Positions 26,800 through 34,266 of a stretch of DNA of 46,799 nt are shown one piece after another. The number at the start of each line of letters is the position of its first letter. Position 1 is the stretch's first letter. Source of the stretch: Sandaracinus sp. (GTDB lineage Bacteria > Myxococcota_A > Polyangia > Polyangiales > Houyiibacteriaceae); the NCBI GenBank assembly GCA_002699025.1, contig PABA01000228.1, positions 12,017 through 58,815 of the forward strand, written 5' to 3'. The translations under genes and the position numbers were made by a program. The notes under the pieces are model-generated. The model was not told the origin of the DNA. It ran no database searches and worked only from the letters and a program-made list of their open reading frames with translations.

Positions 26800-27462
26800 A
26801 TGCGCGACGCGCTCGCCTTTCACTTCTGGACCTACCTGGTGCCACTCGGCGCGTTCGTCGTCGGCCCCGCGTTCGGGCTCCTCGCGGCGCTCGAACAGCG
26901 GGCGCGGGGGAGGAGCGCGGCGCTCGGGCTCGCGCTCGGCTGCGGAGCGAGCTGGATGGGCGGAATCGTCGGCTCGATGGCTGGCGCGCTGACCTTCGGT
27001 GACTTCCCGTACGCCTGTCCGAGCCCCTGGCTCGAGCCGCTCTTCTTCGTCCCCTGTCCCGTCGCCGGCGCGCTCGCCTGGCGCGCCTTCGCTCGGGGCC
27101 CGCGCGTCTCCTCGCGACGCGGCCGGCCGCGCGTCTGGGTCGCCATCGCCGCGGCCGTCCTCTCCCCCGTGCTCGTGCTCTCCGTCTGGGATGGGCGCCG
27201 CTGGCCGGCGCGGCGTCACCTGCCGGAGGGCGCCGTCGTGCTCGAGGAAGAGGCCCTGCTGGACGACTTCCTCGGTGACTTCAGCTACCGCCTGCGCGCC
27301 CGCATGGACCGCGCCCAGCTCGAGGCCTGGATGCGCGCCCTCGACGTCGCCCCGACCGACGACCCGAACCGCTGGGGCACGACCTTCGCGGATGGCGGGA
27401 GCCACTGGGCCGGCGCCCGCTGGGAGGACGGCGTCGCCACGTTCGAGTCGGGCTCCCTCTGA
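26800..27462 (+). CDS. small membrane protein of unknown function
   Basis: 220 aa. Hydrophobic segments at about 10-30, 40-65, 75-95 and 110-130 (e.g. YLVPLGAFVVGPAFGLLAAL, VWVAIAAAVLSPVLVLSVW) precede a soluble C-terminal domain of about 80 residues (LEEEALLDDFLGDFSYRLRARM...GVATFESGSL). No known domain. TACCCG, one base off TANNNT, lies 7 nt before the ATG. It is convergent with the TetR gene, 6 bp between stops. Confidence 0.7.
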   Translation: MRDALAFHFWTYLVPLGAFVVGPAFGLLAALEQRARGRSAALGLALGCGASWMGGIVGSMAGALTFGDFPYACPSPWLEPLFFVPCPVAGALAWRAFARGPRVSSRRGRPRVWVAIAAAVLSPVLVLSVWDGRRWPARRHLPEGAVVLEEEALLDDFLGDFSYRLRARMDRAQLEAWMRALDVAPTDDPNRWGTTFADGGSHWAGARWEDGVATFESGSL

Positions 27463-27468
27463 GCCTGC

Positions 27469-28176
27469 TCAGGGCTCCGACGCCAGCACGCCCGCGACCG
27501 CATCGCCCATGACCGTGGCGAGGAAGTCCCAGTGGTCGTCTTCCGCAATCGGTACGGCGCTGAAGATTCTCAGCTCGCGGCCCCGCACGGCGAGGTAGTT
27601 CGTGGCTGCCGCGAAGAGCGCGACGATGGCGCCGGTGCGCGGGCCGAGGGGAAAGCCGGCGGCGGCGACCTCCTCGAGCAACCCGTCGGACCACTGATCG
27701 CGCGCCTCCTCCAGGGCGACGGTGAGCGGGTTGCGTTCGACGCACTCCCAGGCGAGCAGGTCGAGGGTGACGGGCCGCCCCCGGAGGGCCGCGGCGTAGC
27801 GGCGCAGGATGACGCGCGCCATCTCGGCCGGAGGAAGCGCGAGGGCGTCGCGCTCCGGACCGAGCACCTCGTCGAGCGTCGGCCAGAAGTCTGCCGAGCG
27901 ACCGTAGGCCTTCAGGAGCCCCTCGAGGCCGTCGAAGTAGCGGTAGATGAGCACCTTGTCGACGCCAGCCGCCGCGGCCACCGCGTTCACGCCGACGGCG
28001 GCGACGCCCTCCGCGCGGAGCACGGCGCCGACCGCCTCGACGAGCTTGCGTTCGGTGGCCTCGCGCCGCGCGGCGCGCGCATCTCTCTTCTTCGCCTTCC
28101 GCTTGCGAGCGGTCACCCGCGGCACGGTAGTACGGGACGCGGCTCGCGCGAGGCGCCGGGTCTCGCTGTCGCTCAT
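27469..28176 (-). CDS. TetR family transcriptional regulator
   Basis: 235 aa. A Lys/Arg-rich leader (residues 10-45) precedes a TetR helix-turn-helix: GVAAVGVNAVAAAAGVDKVLIYRYFDGLEGLL, with the YRYF signature. The C-terminal ligand domain is unassigned (PVTLDLLAWECVERNPLTVAL). Last gene of the minus-strand set Acg-envelope protein-TetR. Palindromic GTCAC-N6-GTGAC sites on the operon promoter are its likely targets, giving autoregulation. ATG 28176 chosen because GGGAG lies 7 nt upstream; the longer frame is Arg-rich. Confidence 0.88.
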   Translation of the reverse strand: MSDSETRRLARAASRTTVPRVTARKRKAKKRDARAARREATERKLVEAVGAVLRAEGVAAVGVNAVAAAAGVDKVLIYRYFDGLEGLLKAYGRSADFWPTLDEVLGPERDALALPPAEMARVILRRYAAALRGRPVTLDLLAWECVERNPLTVALEEARDQWSDGLLEEVAAAGFPLGPRTGAIVALFAAATNYLAVRGRELRIFSAVPIAEDDHWDFLATVMGDAVAGVLASEP

Positions 28177-28270
28177 CGTCGTGCTCCCATCGCTCTGCGT
28201 CTCCCTTCGCCGCCGCGCGCGTCGTCGGCCCACGAGCGGCTTCGGACTGCGAGCGCCGGGCCGCGACGGA

Positions 28271-28939
28271 TCAACCGCCGCCGAGCGCACGGAAGTGGAA
28301 GCGCATCGTTAGATGGAGCGGCGAGACGTTCGTGCGGACGCGCCGCGTCCGGGTGCGGCCAGCGACGGTCGTCTGTTCCTGCGCGAGGCGGAAGTGGAGA
28401 TGCGGGCGCCAGAGCAGCTCGAAGGGACCTGCGCGGAAGCCGAGAGGCACGCCGATCTCGCCGAAGCTCCGGCGCGGGCTGCGGTTGTCGAGGGCCAGGG
28501 CGGCGTCGGCGCCGACGACGAGGTCGAGGCGCGGCCGCAGCGTCCGCTCCCAGAGGACGCCCTGCCGGAGCATGAAGGGCAGCGCGCCAGTGCGGAGGTT
28601 CCAGCCCAGGACGAGCTCGCTCTGGCCCTGCAGGCGTCGGCGGGGCCCTGTCCAGCGGAGGCCGGCGGCGATGCGCGGCACATAGATGTCTCGCTCGGCG
28701 GAGGTGCCGTCCCACTGGAGCTGCTCCTCGAAGCGAGCGAGCTCGAAGGCGAAGGTGGGGACGTAGCGCGGAGCCGCGGCGGAGGGCTCTACGGCGGAGG
28801 GGTCCGCGGCGGCCGCGTCCTGCGCGAACGTCGACGCCACGCCGAGCGGGAGGATGAGGAGGGCGAGCGCGAGCGGGCGAGCCAGGGGCATGGCGGAGCG
28901 GTCCTTTCGGGGGCGGTCGTCGAGGAGCGAAGGCTTCAT
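28271..28939 (-). CDS. exported envelope protein, possible small outer-membrane barrel
   Basis: 222 aa from ATG 28939, whose ATGA overlaps the Acg-gene stop and implies translational coupling. A second in-frame ATG at 28891 begins MPLARPLALALLILPLGVAS, a signal peptide cleaved near TFAQ, and may be the true start (206 aa). The mature protein alternates polar and hydrophobic residues (LQGQSELVLGWNLRTGALPF, RLDLVVGADAALALDN, LHFRLAQEQTTVAG, LHLTMRFHFRALGGG), as in a 6-10-strand outer-membrane barrel. Function unknown; co-regulation with an Acg-type oxidoreductase suggests an envelope stress or detoxification role (inference). Confidence 0.7.
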   Translation of the reverse strand: MKPSLLDDRPRKDRSAMPLARPLALALLILPLGVASTFAQDAAAADPSAVEPSAAAPRYVPTFAFELARFEEQLQWDGTSAERDIYVPRIAAGLRWTGPRRRLQGQSELVLGWNLRTGALPFMLRQGVLWERTLRPRLDLVVGADAALALDNRSPRRSFGEIGVPLGFRAGPFELLWRPHLHFRLAQEQTTVAGRTRTRRVRTNVSPLHLTMRFHFRALGGG

Positions 28940-30093
28940 CGGGTCACCCACTCGAGCGGGCGGCGAGGGCTGGCGAAGGCGTCCTCCCAAGGCACGCCGA
29001 TGCGGAAGAGGAACTGGGCCCCCGGGCGGCCAGCGAGCGCCTCGAGCCGCTCGGTCATCTCCGGGGCGAGGGCGAGCTCCTGCTCCCGGTCCTGGCGCTC
29101 GGCGAGCTGGTTGAGCGGCTGCACGGCGAGACCCTCGCTCGTCGCCCAGAGATGCATGCGCTGGTAGGCGCGGCCGCAGCGGAGCTGCTGGGCGCGGTCG
29201 TCGCGCGCGTCGGTGGACAGGATCACGAAGGCCGAGGCGCGGGTCTGGGTCGTGCGGGTCGCCGTGAGCCAGAAGTTGGCGGCTGTCTTCGCGCCGGGAC
29301 GGGCCGTACGCTTGCCGAGGGCGCGGATGGCCGCGCCGTTGCCGGTGGCGTCGAGGGTGGTGCCGTCGCGGTGGCGGCGGATCTCGTCCGCAGAGTGGCG
29401 GTACCAGACGTGGCTGGCCTCGCGCATCTCCACGTCGTCGATGATCGCGCGCGTGGCGTCGAGGGTGGCGTCGCGGAAGGCGGCCTTGTCGGCGTCGCTC
29501 TCGAGGAAGGTGAGGGCGGCGTCGGACCCGGCGAGCTCGCGGAGCTGCGCCTCGAGCCCCTCGGGGGGTGGCGCGTCGAGGTAGGGACCCCGGTTCGTGT
29601 GGCGCTCCGGGATCATCTCATAGAGGAGTGAGGCCTGCGGCTCGGCGGGGGCGAGCTCGACCCGGGCGACGTGCGCCCGGTCCCCGGGGTCCGGGAGCAG
29701 CGCGACGGTGGGCTCCCGGCCGTGGGCACGAGCAGCGAGCACGAGGTTCTCGAGGGCGCAGCCGAGGCCGAGGTGCATCTCGCGGGCGAGTGGGTCCATG
29801 GCGCCGAGCGACTTGGCCGGGTCCGCGAAGACGTCGACGCGCTCGGGGGCGATGGCGAAGAGCCACGGCTGCGTGTTGTGGGGGTTGGAGGCGAGAATGG
29901 CGGCGGCGGCGGCGACGCGCTCGGGGGCCGCCTCGCCTTCGGGGAAGCGCCAGGGGTGGTAGGCGGCGCCTTCCTCGGCCGGGTAGCCGCCGCACCCGAC
30001 GAGCAGGGCGCCGGCCGCCCCTGCCGCGACGCCGCGGAGGAGTGAGCGCCGCGAGAGGGCGCGGAAGAGGGGATCGGGACTGGGTCGAGACAT
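28936..30093 (-). CDS. Acg-type nitroreductase-family flavoprotein, Tat lipoprotein
   Basis: 385 aa. Starts with a twin-arginine signal (SRRSLLRG) and hydrophobic run ending in lipobox LLVGC, so it is exported folded and probably lipid-anchored. The body belongs to the Acg FMN-binding subgroup of nitroreductases: SNPHNTQPW near residue 72, RHTNRGPYLDAPPP, and GRAYQRMHLWATSEGLAVQPLNQ, matching Rv2032-like proteins. Those proteins bind FMN but several lack reductase activity, so catalysis here is uncertain. AAAGGAG six bases before ATG 30093 fixes the start. First gene of a three-gene operon. Confidence 0.88.
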   Translation of the reverse strand: MSRPSPDPLFRALSRRSLLRGVAAGAAGALLVGCGGYPAEEGAAYHPWRFPEGEAAPERVAAAAAILASNPHNTQPWLFAIAPERVDVFADPAKSLGAMDPLAREMHLGLGCALENLVLAARAHGREPTVALLPDPGDRAHVARVELAPAEPQASLLYEMIPERHTNRGPYLDAPPPEGLEAQLRELAGSDAALTFLESDADKAAFRDATLDATRAIIDDVEMREASHVWYRHSADEIRRHRDGTTLDATGNGAAIRALGKRTARPGAKTAANFWLTATRTTQTRASAFVILSTDARDDRAQQLRCGRAYQRMHLWATSEGLAVQPLNQLAERQDREQELALAPEMTERLEALAGRPGAQFLFRIGVPWEDAFASPRRPLEWVTR

Positions 30094-30107
30094 CGGGCGC
30101 TCCTTTG

Positions 30108-30123
30108 GTCACTGTGCGGTGAC
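30108..30123. promoter_or_regulatory. operator O1, GTCAC-N6-GTGAC
   Basis: GTCACTGTGCGGTGAC, a palindrome with perfect 5-bp arms, spanning about +1 to +16 of the predicted Acg transcript. Its arms are identical to those at 30166-30181. Confidence 0.65.
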
Positions 30124-30129
30124 AAAGTG

Positions 30130-30157
30130 AGCCTGGCGCCTCGCTGGACCGCGTCAA
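30130..30157 (-). promoter_or_regulatory. promoter of the Acg-envelope-TetR operon
   Basis: On the minus strand TTGACG (30157-30152), 16 bp, CAGGCT (30135-30130). The start would fall near 30123, at the edge of operator O1. Confidence 0.5.
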
Positions 30158-30158
30158 G

Positions 30159-30187
30159 ACAAAAAGTCACCAGGCAGTGACTTTTGT
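30159..30187. promoter_or_regulatory. operator O2, GTCAC-N6-GTGAC with extended arms
   Basis: Core GTCACCAGGCAGTGAC at 30166-30181; flanking A/T runs extend the symmetry to ACAAAA(A)GTCAC...GTGACTTTTGT. It lies immediately upstream of the -35 box, 58 bp centre to centre from O1. Confidence 0.65.
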
Positions 30188-30188
30188 C

Positions 30189-30263
30189 CGGGCGGCCGCT
30201 CCGACGGAACGCGAACGCGCCGCGAGGCGAGGCCTCACGGCGCGTTCGTTCACCGGTCTGGTC
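30189..30263 (-). terminator. distal copy of a 75-bp hairpin repeat behind the PEBP gene
   Basis: Identical to 30316-30390. It contains nested arms GAACGCGCCG/CGGCGCGTTC and GAGGC/GCCTC, forming one long hairpin with a single C/A mismatch. No U-tract. Confidence 0.6.
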
Positions 30264-30315
30264 TCCCGATCGCGGCCCGGGCTCCGGCGAAGGGAGGCCG
30301 CCGCCACGTTCGAGT

Positions 30316-30390
30316 CGGGCGGCCGCTCCGACGGAACGCGAACGCGCCGCGAGGCGAGGCCTCACGGCGCGTTCGTTCACCGGTCTGGTC
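30316..30390 (-). terminator. proximal copy of a 75-bp hairpin repeat behind the PEBP gene
   Basis: 75 bp identical to 30189-30263, only 7 bp after the PEBP stop. The position and the strong nested hairpin suggest a duplicated intrinsic-type terminator that insulates the Acg promoter. Confidence 0.6.
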
Positions 30391-30397
30391 CGGGCGC

Positions 30398-30874
30398 TCA
30401 GCCGCGCTGGTAGGTGCCGACGAGCCGGTTCATGCCGATCACGTTCGGCTCGATCTTCTCGAGGAGCTGCCAGAGCGTCAGGCCCTCCTCGAAGCTCGTC
30501 TCCGTGTCGAGGGCGAGCACCCAGAAGTAGTAGTGGTGCACGCCGTGGCCCTCGGGGGGCATGGGGCCGCCGTAGCCGGGCTTGCCGAAGTCGGCGACGC
30601 CGCTCGTCCCCTCGCTCGTGCCCTCCTCGAGGCTCGTGACGGAGGCGGGCAGGTTGTAGAGGACCCAGTGCACGAAGCCGTAGGTGTTCCCCTTCAGCAG
30701 CGGCGCGTCGGGGTCGTGGCAGATGATCGCGTAGCCCTTGGTGCCCTCGGGGGCGCCCTTCCAGCTCAGCGCGGGCGAGACGTCCTCGCCCTCGCCGGTG
30801 TGCTTCTTCGGGATGGCGCCGTGGTTGTCGAAGGCGCTCGAGGTCAGCTGCATGTCGGAAAGCGCAAAGCCCAT
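30398..30874 (-). CDS. YbhB/YbcL-type PEBP (Raf kinase inhibitor-like) protein
   Basis: 158 aa. The phosphatidylethanolamine-binding protein fold is shown by SPALSWKGAPEGTKGYAI, CHDPDAP, FVHWVLYNLP, and HHYYFWVLALDTE near the C-terminus. The DPDAP and HW motifs build the anion-binding pocket. No signal peptide, so cytoplasmic. AAAGGAG 8 nt before ATG 30874 decides the start over 30904. The cellular role of bacterial members is not established. Confidence 0.92.
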   Translation of the reverse strand: MGFALSDMQLTSSAFDNHGAIPKKHTGEGEDVSPALSWKGAPEGTKGYAIICHDPDAPLLKGNTYGFVHWVLYNLPASVTSLEEGTSEGTSGVADFGKPGYGGPMPPEGHGVHHYYFWVLALDTETSFEEGLTLWQLLEKIEPNVIGMNRLVGTYQRG

Positions 30875-30973
30875 GGTCCGGTCTCCTTTCGCGTGCGGGC
30901 GCACCCTACCCCAGCGAGCCGGCGAAGCTCCATGGGGGAGGTCACGGCGCGCGCGGGGGGCGGCGCCGCCGGC

Positions 30974-32533
30974 TCATCCGCACTGGCAGACGCCCGTCAG
31001 CACGTTCCAGCGGCAGCTGGCGCCGGGCGCGGCGAAGCACGACTCGCACGGCGGGCGGCTGCTCTCATCGAGGCTCGAGCTCGACGTCTCGCAGGAGCGA
31101 TCCCAGCGCGCGCCCCCGCTGTCGCAGTTCGCGAGCCCCCGATCGCACACGCAGAGGCCCTCGTCGCAGATCGTGCCGCTGCCGCAGGCGAGCCCGCAGC
31201 GGCCGCAGTTCGTCCCGGACTCGGGCGTCTCGCAGCCGGGGAGCGTGTTGCAGTCGTAGAAGCCCGCGTCGCAGCTGTAGACGCAGGCCCAGCCGCTGCT
31301 CCCGTCGGCGCAGCCGATCGCCGTCCCGTCCGCGCCGGCGCAGCTCTCGACGGCGTCCGCGTCCAGGTCGTCCGCCACCCCGTCGCAGTCCTCGTCGACG
31401 CCGTCGCAGCTCTCGTCGGCGCCCGGGAAGACGCCCATGTCGCCATCGTCGCAGTCGCCGGGCTCGAGCGCGTAGCCGGCCATCAGCGTGCAGCCCATGA
31501 TCGGCTCGCCCACGCCGTAGTCGTCCCCGTCGACGTCCTGCCACTGGGCCACGAGCACGCCCTCGTCGACCATGCCGTCGCAGTCGTCGTCGGACGTGTT
31601 GCAGCTCTCGCTCGAGGGCGCGGTGGCGCCGGCGCAGGCGCCCCAGGCCGCGCTGCCGTCCACCTCGTTGCAGGTCTGCTCGCCGAGCACGCAGACGCCC
31701 ACGCCGTCGAGCTCCGGATCCGTCAAGCCGCAGGGGCGCGTCGAGCCGACGGGGGAGCAGGCGCAGGGCGCGCCGTCGGTCTCGTCGATGGTCCCGTCGC
31801 AGTCGTCGTCGACACCGTTGCAGATCTCCGAGGCGCCCGGGTTGCGCTCGTTCGCGATGAGGTCCGCGACCGGGTCGTCGCTGCAGTCGCCGCCGCGCGC
31901 CGCGTAGCCCGAGGGGAGCGAGCAGGACATCACCGTGTCGTCGTCCAGGCCGTAGTTGTCGTTGTCCTCGTCGCGGTAGTAGGTGCTGTCCGGCTCCTCG
32001 TCGATGGTGCCGTCGCAGTCCTCGTCGCCCCCGCCACAGCCGTCGGTCGCGACCGGGCTGATGCCCTCGCTCGCGTCGTCGCAGTCGCGGCCGCACTCGT
32101 CGCCGTTGCAGCACTCGGAGGAGGCGTAGCCGTCGCCGTCGCCGTCCGGGCCGAAGGTGGTCGGGTCGCAGTCCTCGTCGTGCGAGGCGTCGCAGATCTC
32201 GGGGTTGCCCGGGTAGCGGTCCGGGTCCGCGTCGTCGCAGTCCGTGCCGCCGCAGGCCGCGTCCTCGGCGCCGTCGCCGTCCGCGTCGGGGCACTCGGCG
32301 GCGCACTCGTCGGCGTCCTCGTCGCAGGCCGTGGTGCAGGGCGCGGCGCCGCTCCGGCAGACGCCCTCGGAGCAGGTCTCTTCGCCGTTGCAGAAGAGGT
32401 CGTCGTCGCACTCGGCGGCCGTGGTGCAGCGGACCTCGCCGCCCGCGTCCGTGCCCCCGTCGCTGCCCGACGGCGCGTCGTCGTCGCCGCACGCGACGAG
32501 CGCGACGAGCGCCATGATGATCCCTGCGCGCAT
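30974..32533 (-). CDS. MopE-like Asp/Cys-repeat lipoprotein
   Basis: 519 aa. The signal peptide MRAGIIMALVALVAC has lipobox LVAC and is followed by a Gly/Asp/Ser linker. Four or five repeats of the putative metal-binding type follow, each with D.DGDG.(Y/A)...DCDD, then IC(D/N)G.D(D/E)DCDG..DE, for example SEICNGVDDDCDGTIDE. The C-terminal third is EGF-like Cys-rich (CGRCGLACGSGTICDEGLC). The repeats resemble the MopE copper-protein family and calcium-binding thrombospondin-type repeats; the metal is unknown. Surface-exposed and Ca2+-stabilised is the likeliest state. GGGGAGG six bases upstream supports ATG 32533; a TACGCT -10 (32552-32557) gives an 18-nt leader. Confidence 0.88.
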   Translation of the reverse strand: MRAGIIMALVALVACGDDDAPSGSDGGTDAGGEVRCTTAAECDDDLFCNGEETCSEGVCRSGAAPCTTACDEDADECAAECPDADGDGAEDAACGGTDCDDADPDRYPGNPEICDASHDEDCDPTTFGPDGDGDGYASSECCNGDECGRDCDDASEGISPVATDGCGGGDEDCDGTIDEEPDSTYYRDEDNDNYGLDDDTVMSCSLPSGYAARGGDCSDDPVADLIANERNPGASEICNGVDDDCDGTIDETDGAPCACSPVGSTRPCGLTDPELDGVGVCVLGEQTCNEVDGSAAWGACAGATAPSSESCNTSDDDCDGMVDEGVLVAQWQDVDGDDYGVGEPIMGCTLMAGYALEPGDCDDGDMGVFPGADESCDGVDEDCDGVADDLDADAVESCAGADGTAIGCADGSSGWACVYSCDAGFYDCNTLPGCETPESGTNCGRCGLACGSGTICDEGLCVCDRGLANCDSGGARWDRSCETSSSSLDESSRPPCESCFAAPGASCRWNVLTGVCQCG

Positions 32534-32551
32534 CCGATCCTCCCCGGCGCG

Positions 32552-32557
32552 AGCGTA
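32552..32557 (-). promoter_or_regulatory. candidate -10 TACGCT for the MopE-like gene
   Basis: TACGCT on the minus strand, 18 nt before ATG 32533, with a Shine-Dalgarno in between. Confidence 0.4.
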
Positions 32558-32685
32558 GCAGGGGCGGTGGCGGCGCGCCGTGGGGACGAGGCCTGCACGC
32601 TGGCGGAGGATCGGGGGGCGGCGGGGCCGGGTCGGCTTCGATGGGCTGGGGACGGGGGCGGTGGGCCCGGGGGACCCAGCCTGCG

Positions 32686-32712
32686 GGCACGGGCAGGGGC
32701 AGGGGCACGGGT
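32686..32712 (-). repeat. C-rich hexamer tract 21 nt past the LysR stop
   Basis: On the minus strand CCCGTGCCCCTGCCCCTG, then CCCGTGCCCGCAGGC: the same element, same end and same orientation to the gene as at 26561-26598. Confidence 0.65.
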
Positions 32713-32732
32713 TCTTGGGCCGCCTCTCCCGG

Positions 32733-33662
32733 CTAGGCGAAGCGCCCGCGGTGGGTGTGCTTGGCGAGCTCTTCGTGGAGGAGCTCGAGGAAGTGGCGGG
32801 CGCCGCGGCCGGGCGGGGTGGCGCGGCGGTAGGCGAGGCGCGGGGCGAAGCGGCGGCGGAAGCCCTCTTCGAAGGGGATGGGCGCGAGGCGGCCCGCCGC
32901 GAGGGCGTCGTCGGCGAGGTGGCGGGGAAGCCAGCCGAAGCCGACGCCGCCGAGGAGCGCTTCGCGCTTGGCGTGGAAGTCGCTCAGGCGCACGACGCTC
33001 GGGCTGCCGAGGTCGGCGACGCGCATGGAGCCGGCCTGCGAGGAGTCGGAGACCGTGAGCTCGACGTGGCGCGCGAGGTCCTCGCGGGTCTTGCGGGTGG
33101 ACTGGTCCGTGAGTGGGTGGTCGGGCGCGGCGACCAGGAGGACCTCGAGGGCCGGCAGGGGCTCGACGCGGAGCTCGGGGCGGTCGCCCTCGACGCCGAG
33201 CGAGAGCATGAGGTCGGCCTCGTCGGCCTCGAAGCGCTCGTGCACCCCGAGGAGGAACTCGACCTTCAGCTCGATGCGCGTCGTCGGCGCGTCGTGCGTG
33301 AAGCGGCGCACGGCGGCCATGAGCGGCTCCTGGGGCAGCACGCCGTCGAGCACGACGCGGAGGCGCGGCTCCCAGCCCTCGCCGAGCTCGCGGGCGACGT
33401 GGAGCAGGTGCTCGGCCTGCTGGAGCACGGCGCGGGCCTCGACGAGGAGCGCCTCGCCGGCGGGGAGCAGGGTCGCGCGGTGCTGGCTGCGGTCGAAGAG
33501 CGGCAGGCCGACGGCCTCCTCGAGCCCACGGACGGCGTAGGAGACGGCGGAGGTGGCGCGGCGGAGGCGCCCGGCCGCGGCGGTGAAGCTGCCGGTCTCG
33601 GCGATGGCGTCGAGCACGCGGAGCTGGTCGAGGGTGAGGGGGCTGGCGTCGAGGAGGCTCAT
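32733..33662 (-). CDS. LysR family transcriptional regulator
   Basis: 309 aa. N-terminal winged helix-turn-helix LTLDQLRVLDAIAETGSFTAAAGRL...SAVSYAVRGLEEAVGLPLFDR (residues 9-60). A periplasmic-binding-type effector domain follows (RLRVVLDGVLPQEPLMAAV, DLMLSLGV, LLVAAPDHPL, GVGFGWLPRHL). ATG 33662 gives the normal LysR length; the longer frame adds a Pro/Thr-rich leader. It is divergent from hpd across a 604-bp region with tandem repeats, so it may control hpd and itself (inference). Confidence 0.9.
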   Translation of the reverse strand: MSLLDASPLTLDQLRVLDAIAETGSFTAAAGRLRRATSAVSYAVRGLEEAVGLPLFDRSQHRATLLPAGEALLVEARAVLQQAEHLLHVARELGEGWEPRLRVVLDGVLPQEPLMAAVRRFTHDAPTTRIELKVEFLLGVHERFEADEADLMLSLGVEGDRPELRVEPLPALEVLLVAAPDHPLTDQSTRKTREDLARHVELTVSDSSQAGSMRVADLGSPSVVRLSDFHAKREALLGGVGFGWLPRHLADDALAAGRLAPIPFEEGFRRRFAPRLAYRRATPPGRGARHFLELLHEELAKHTHRGRFA

Positions 33663-33734
33663 GGCGGTGGCGCGGTGGCGGCCTGGTGGTGGCGGCGTTC
33701 TCGTGGGCTCGGGGGCCGCGGGGCCGGGTGCACC

Positions 33735-33955
33735 GTGCGTCATCTCACGCGCATCGGCCCCGCGATTCCGTCCCGGGTACGGGTGTGCGTCATCTCACGC
33801 GAATCCGTCCCGGGTACGGGCGTGCGTCATCTCACGCGAATCCGTCCCGGGCACGGTTGTGCGTCATCTCACGCGATTCCGTCCCGGGTACGGTTGTGCG
33901 TCATCTCACGCGAATCCGTCCCGGGCACGGTTGTGCGTCATCTCACGCGCGGCCC
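33735..33955. repeat. 37-bp tandem repeat array between lysR and hpd
   Basis: The 17-mer GTGCGTCATCTCACGCG occurs at 33735, 33785, 33822, 33859, 33896 and 33933. The last five are spaced exactly 37 bp; the first is 50 bp away. Between them lies (A/T)TCCGTCCCGGG(T/C)ACGG. Each unit carries two short dyads, GCGT-N6-ACGC and CCGT-N7-ACGG. The 37-bp period breaks reading frames, so it is non-coding. Confidence 0.85.
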
Positions 33956-34080
33956 GCGACTCCGTCGGTCCGCGGAGAGAGCCGCGCCAGGCACCGGAAG
34001 GGGAGCGAGGCGCGGGCGGGGAGAGGGCCGCACGCCACCCCGCGCGTCACTCCGCGCACCGCTCCGCTCGCTCCGCTCCT

Positions 34081-34101
34081 TCGTTCAGATATTTTGAACG
34101 A
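34081..34101. promoter_or_regulatory. 7-7-7 inverted repeat upstream of hpd
   Basis: TCGTTCA-N7-TGAACGA with an A/T-rich centre (GATATTT), an island of low GC in this region. Likely a regulator-binding site. Confidence 0.55.
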
Positions 34102-34113
34102 GATTAGCAGGAT

Positions 34114-34134
34114 CTTGTTCTGGAAGAGAACGAG
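34114..34134. promoter_or_regulatory. second inverted repeat upstream of hpd
   Basis: CTTGTTCT-N5-AGAACGAG, 8-bp arms with one mismatch. The half-site TCGTTC(A/T) is shared with 34081-34101; centres are 33 bp apart, about three helical turns. Confidence 0.5.
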
Positions 34135-34144
34135 TCGGCCCCCC

Positions 34145-34150
34145 TACGCT
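34145..34150 (+). promoter_or_regulatory. candidate -10 TACGCT for hpd
   Basis: TACGCT just downstream of the two inverted repeats. No good -35 is present at 16-18 bp, which fits activator dependence. The leader would be about 110 nt. Confidence 0.35.
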
Positions 34151-34266
34151 GTTCGGGCCGGTGAAGGAGGCTCCGCCCGGTCCGCGAGGCTCCGCCCTCG
34201 CACCCCGAGCCCAACGCCGCGCCGCCCGGACCCCGAAGACCGCGCCCCCGCGAGGAGAAGAAGACG

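Noticed and set aside
30304-30320. 19-bp match with the end of the gene at 27437-27455 (CGCCACGTTCGAGTCGGGC)
   Set aside because: Single short match in GC-rich sequence; could be chance and has no supporting context.
33735-33955. CRISPR array
   Set aside because: The 37-bp period has no variable spacers; the whole unit is repeated, and no cas gene is near.
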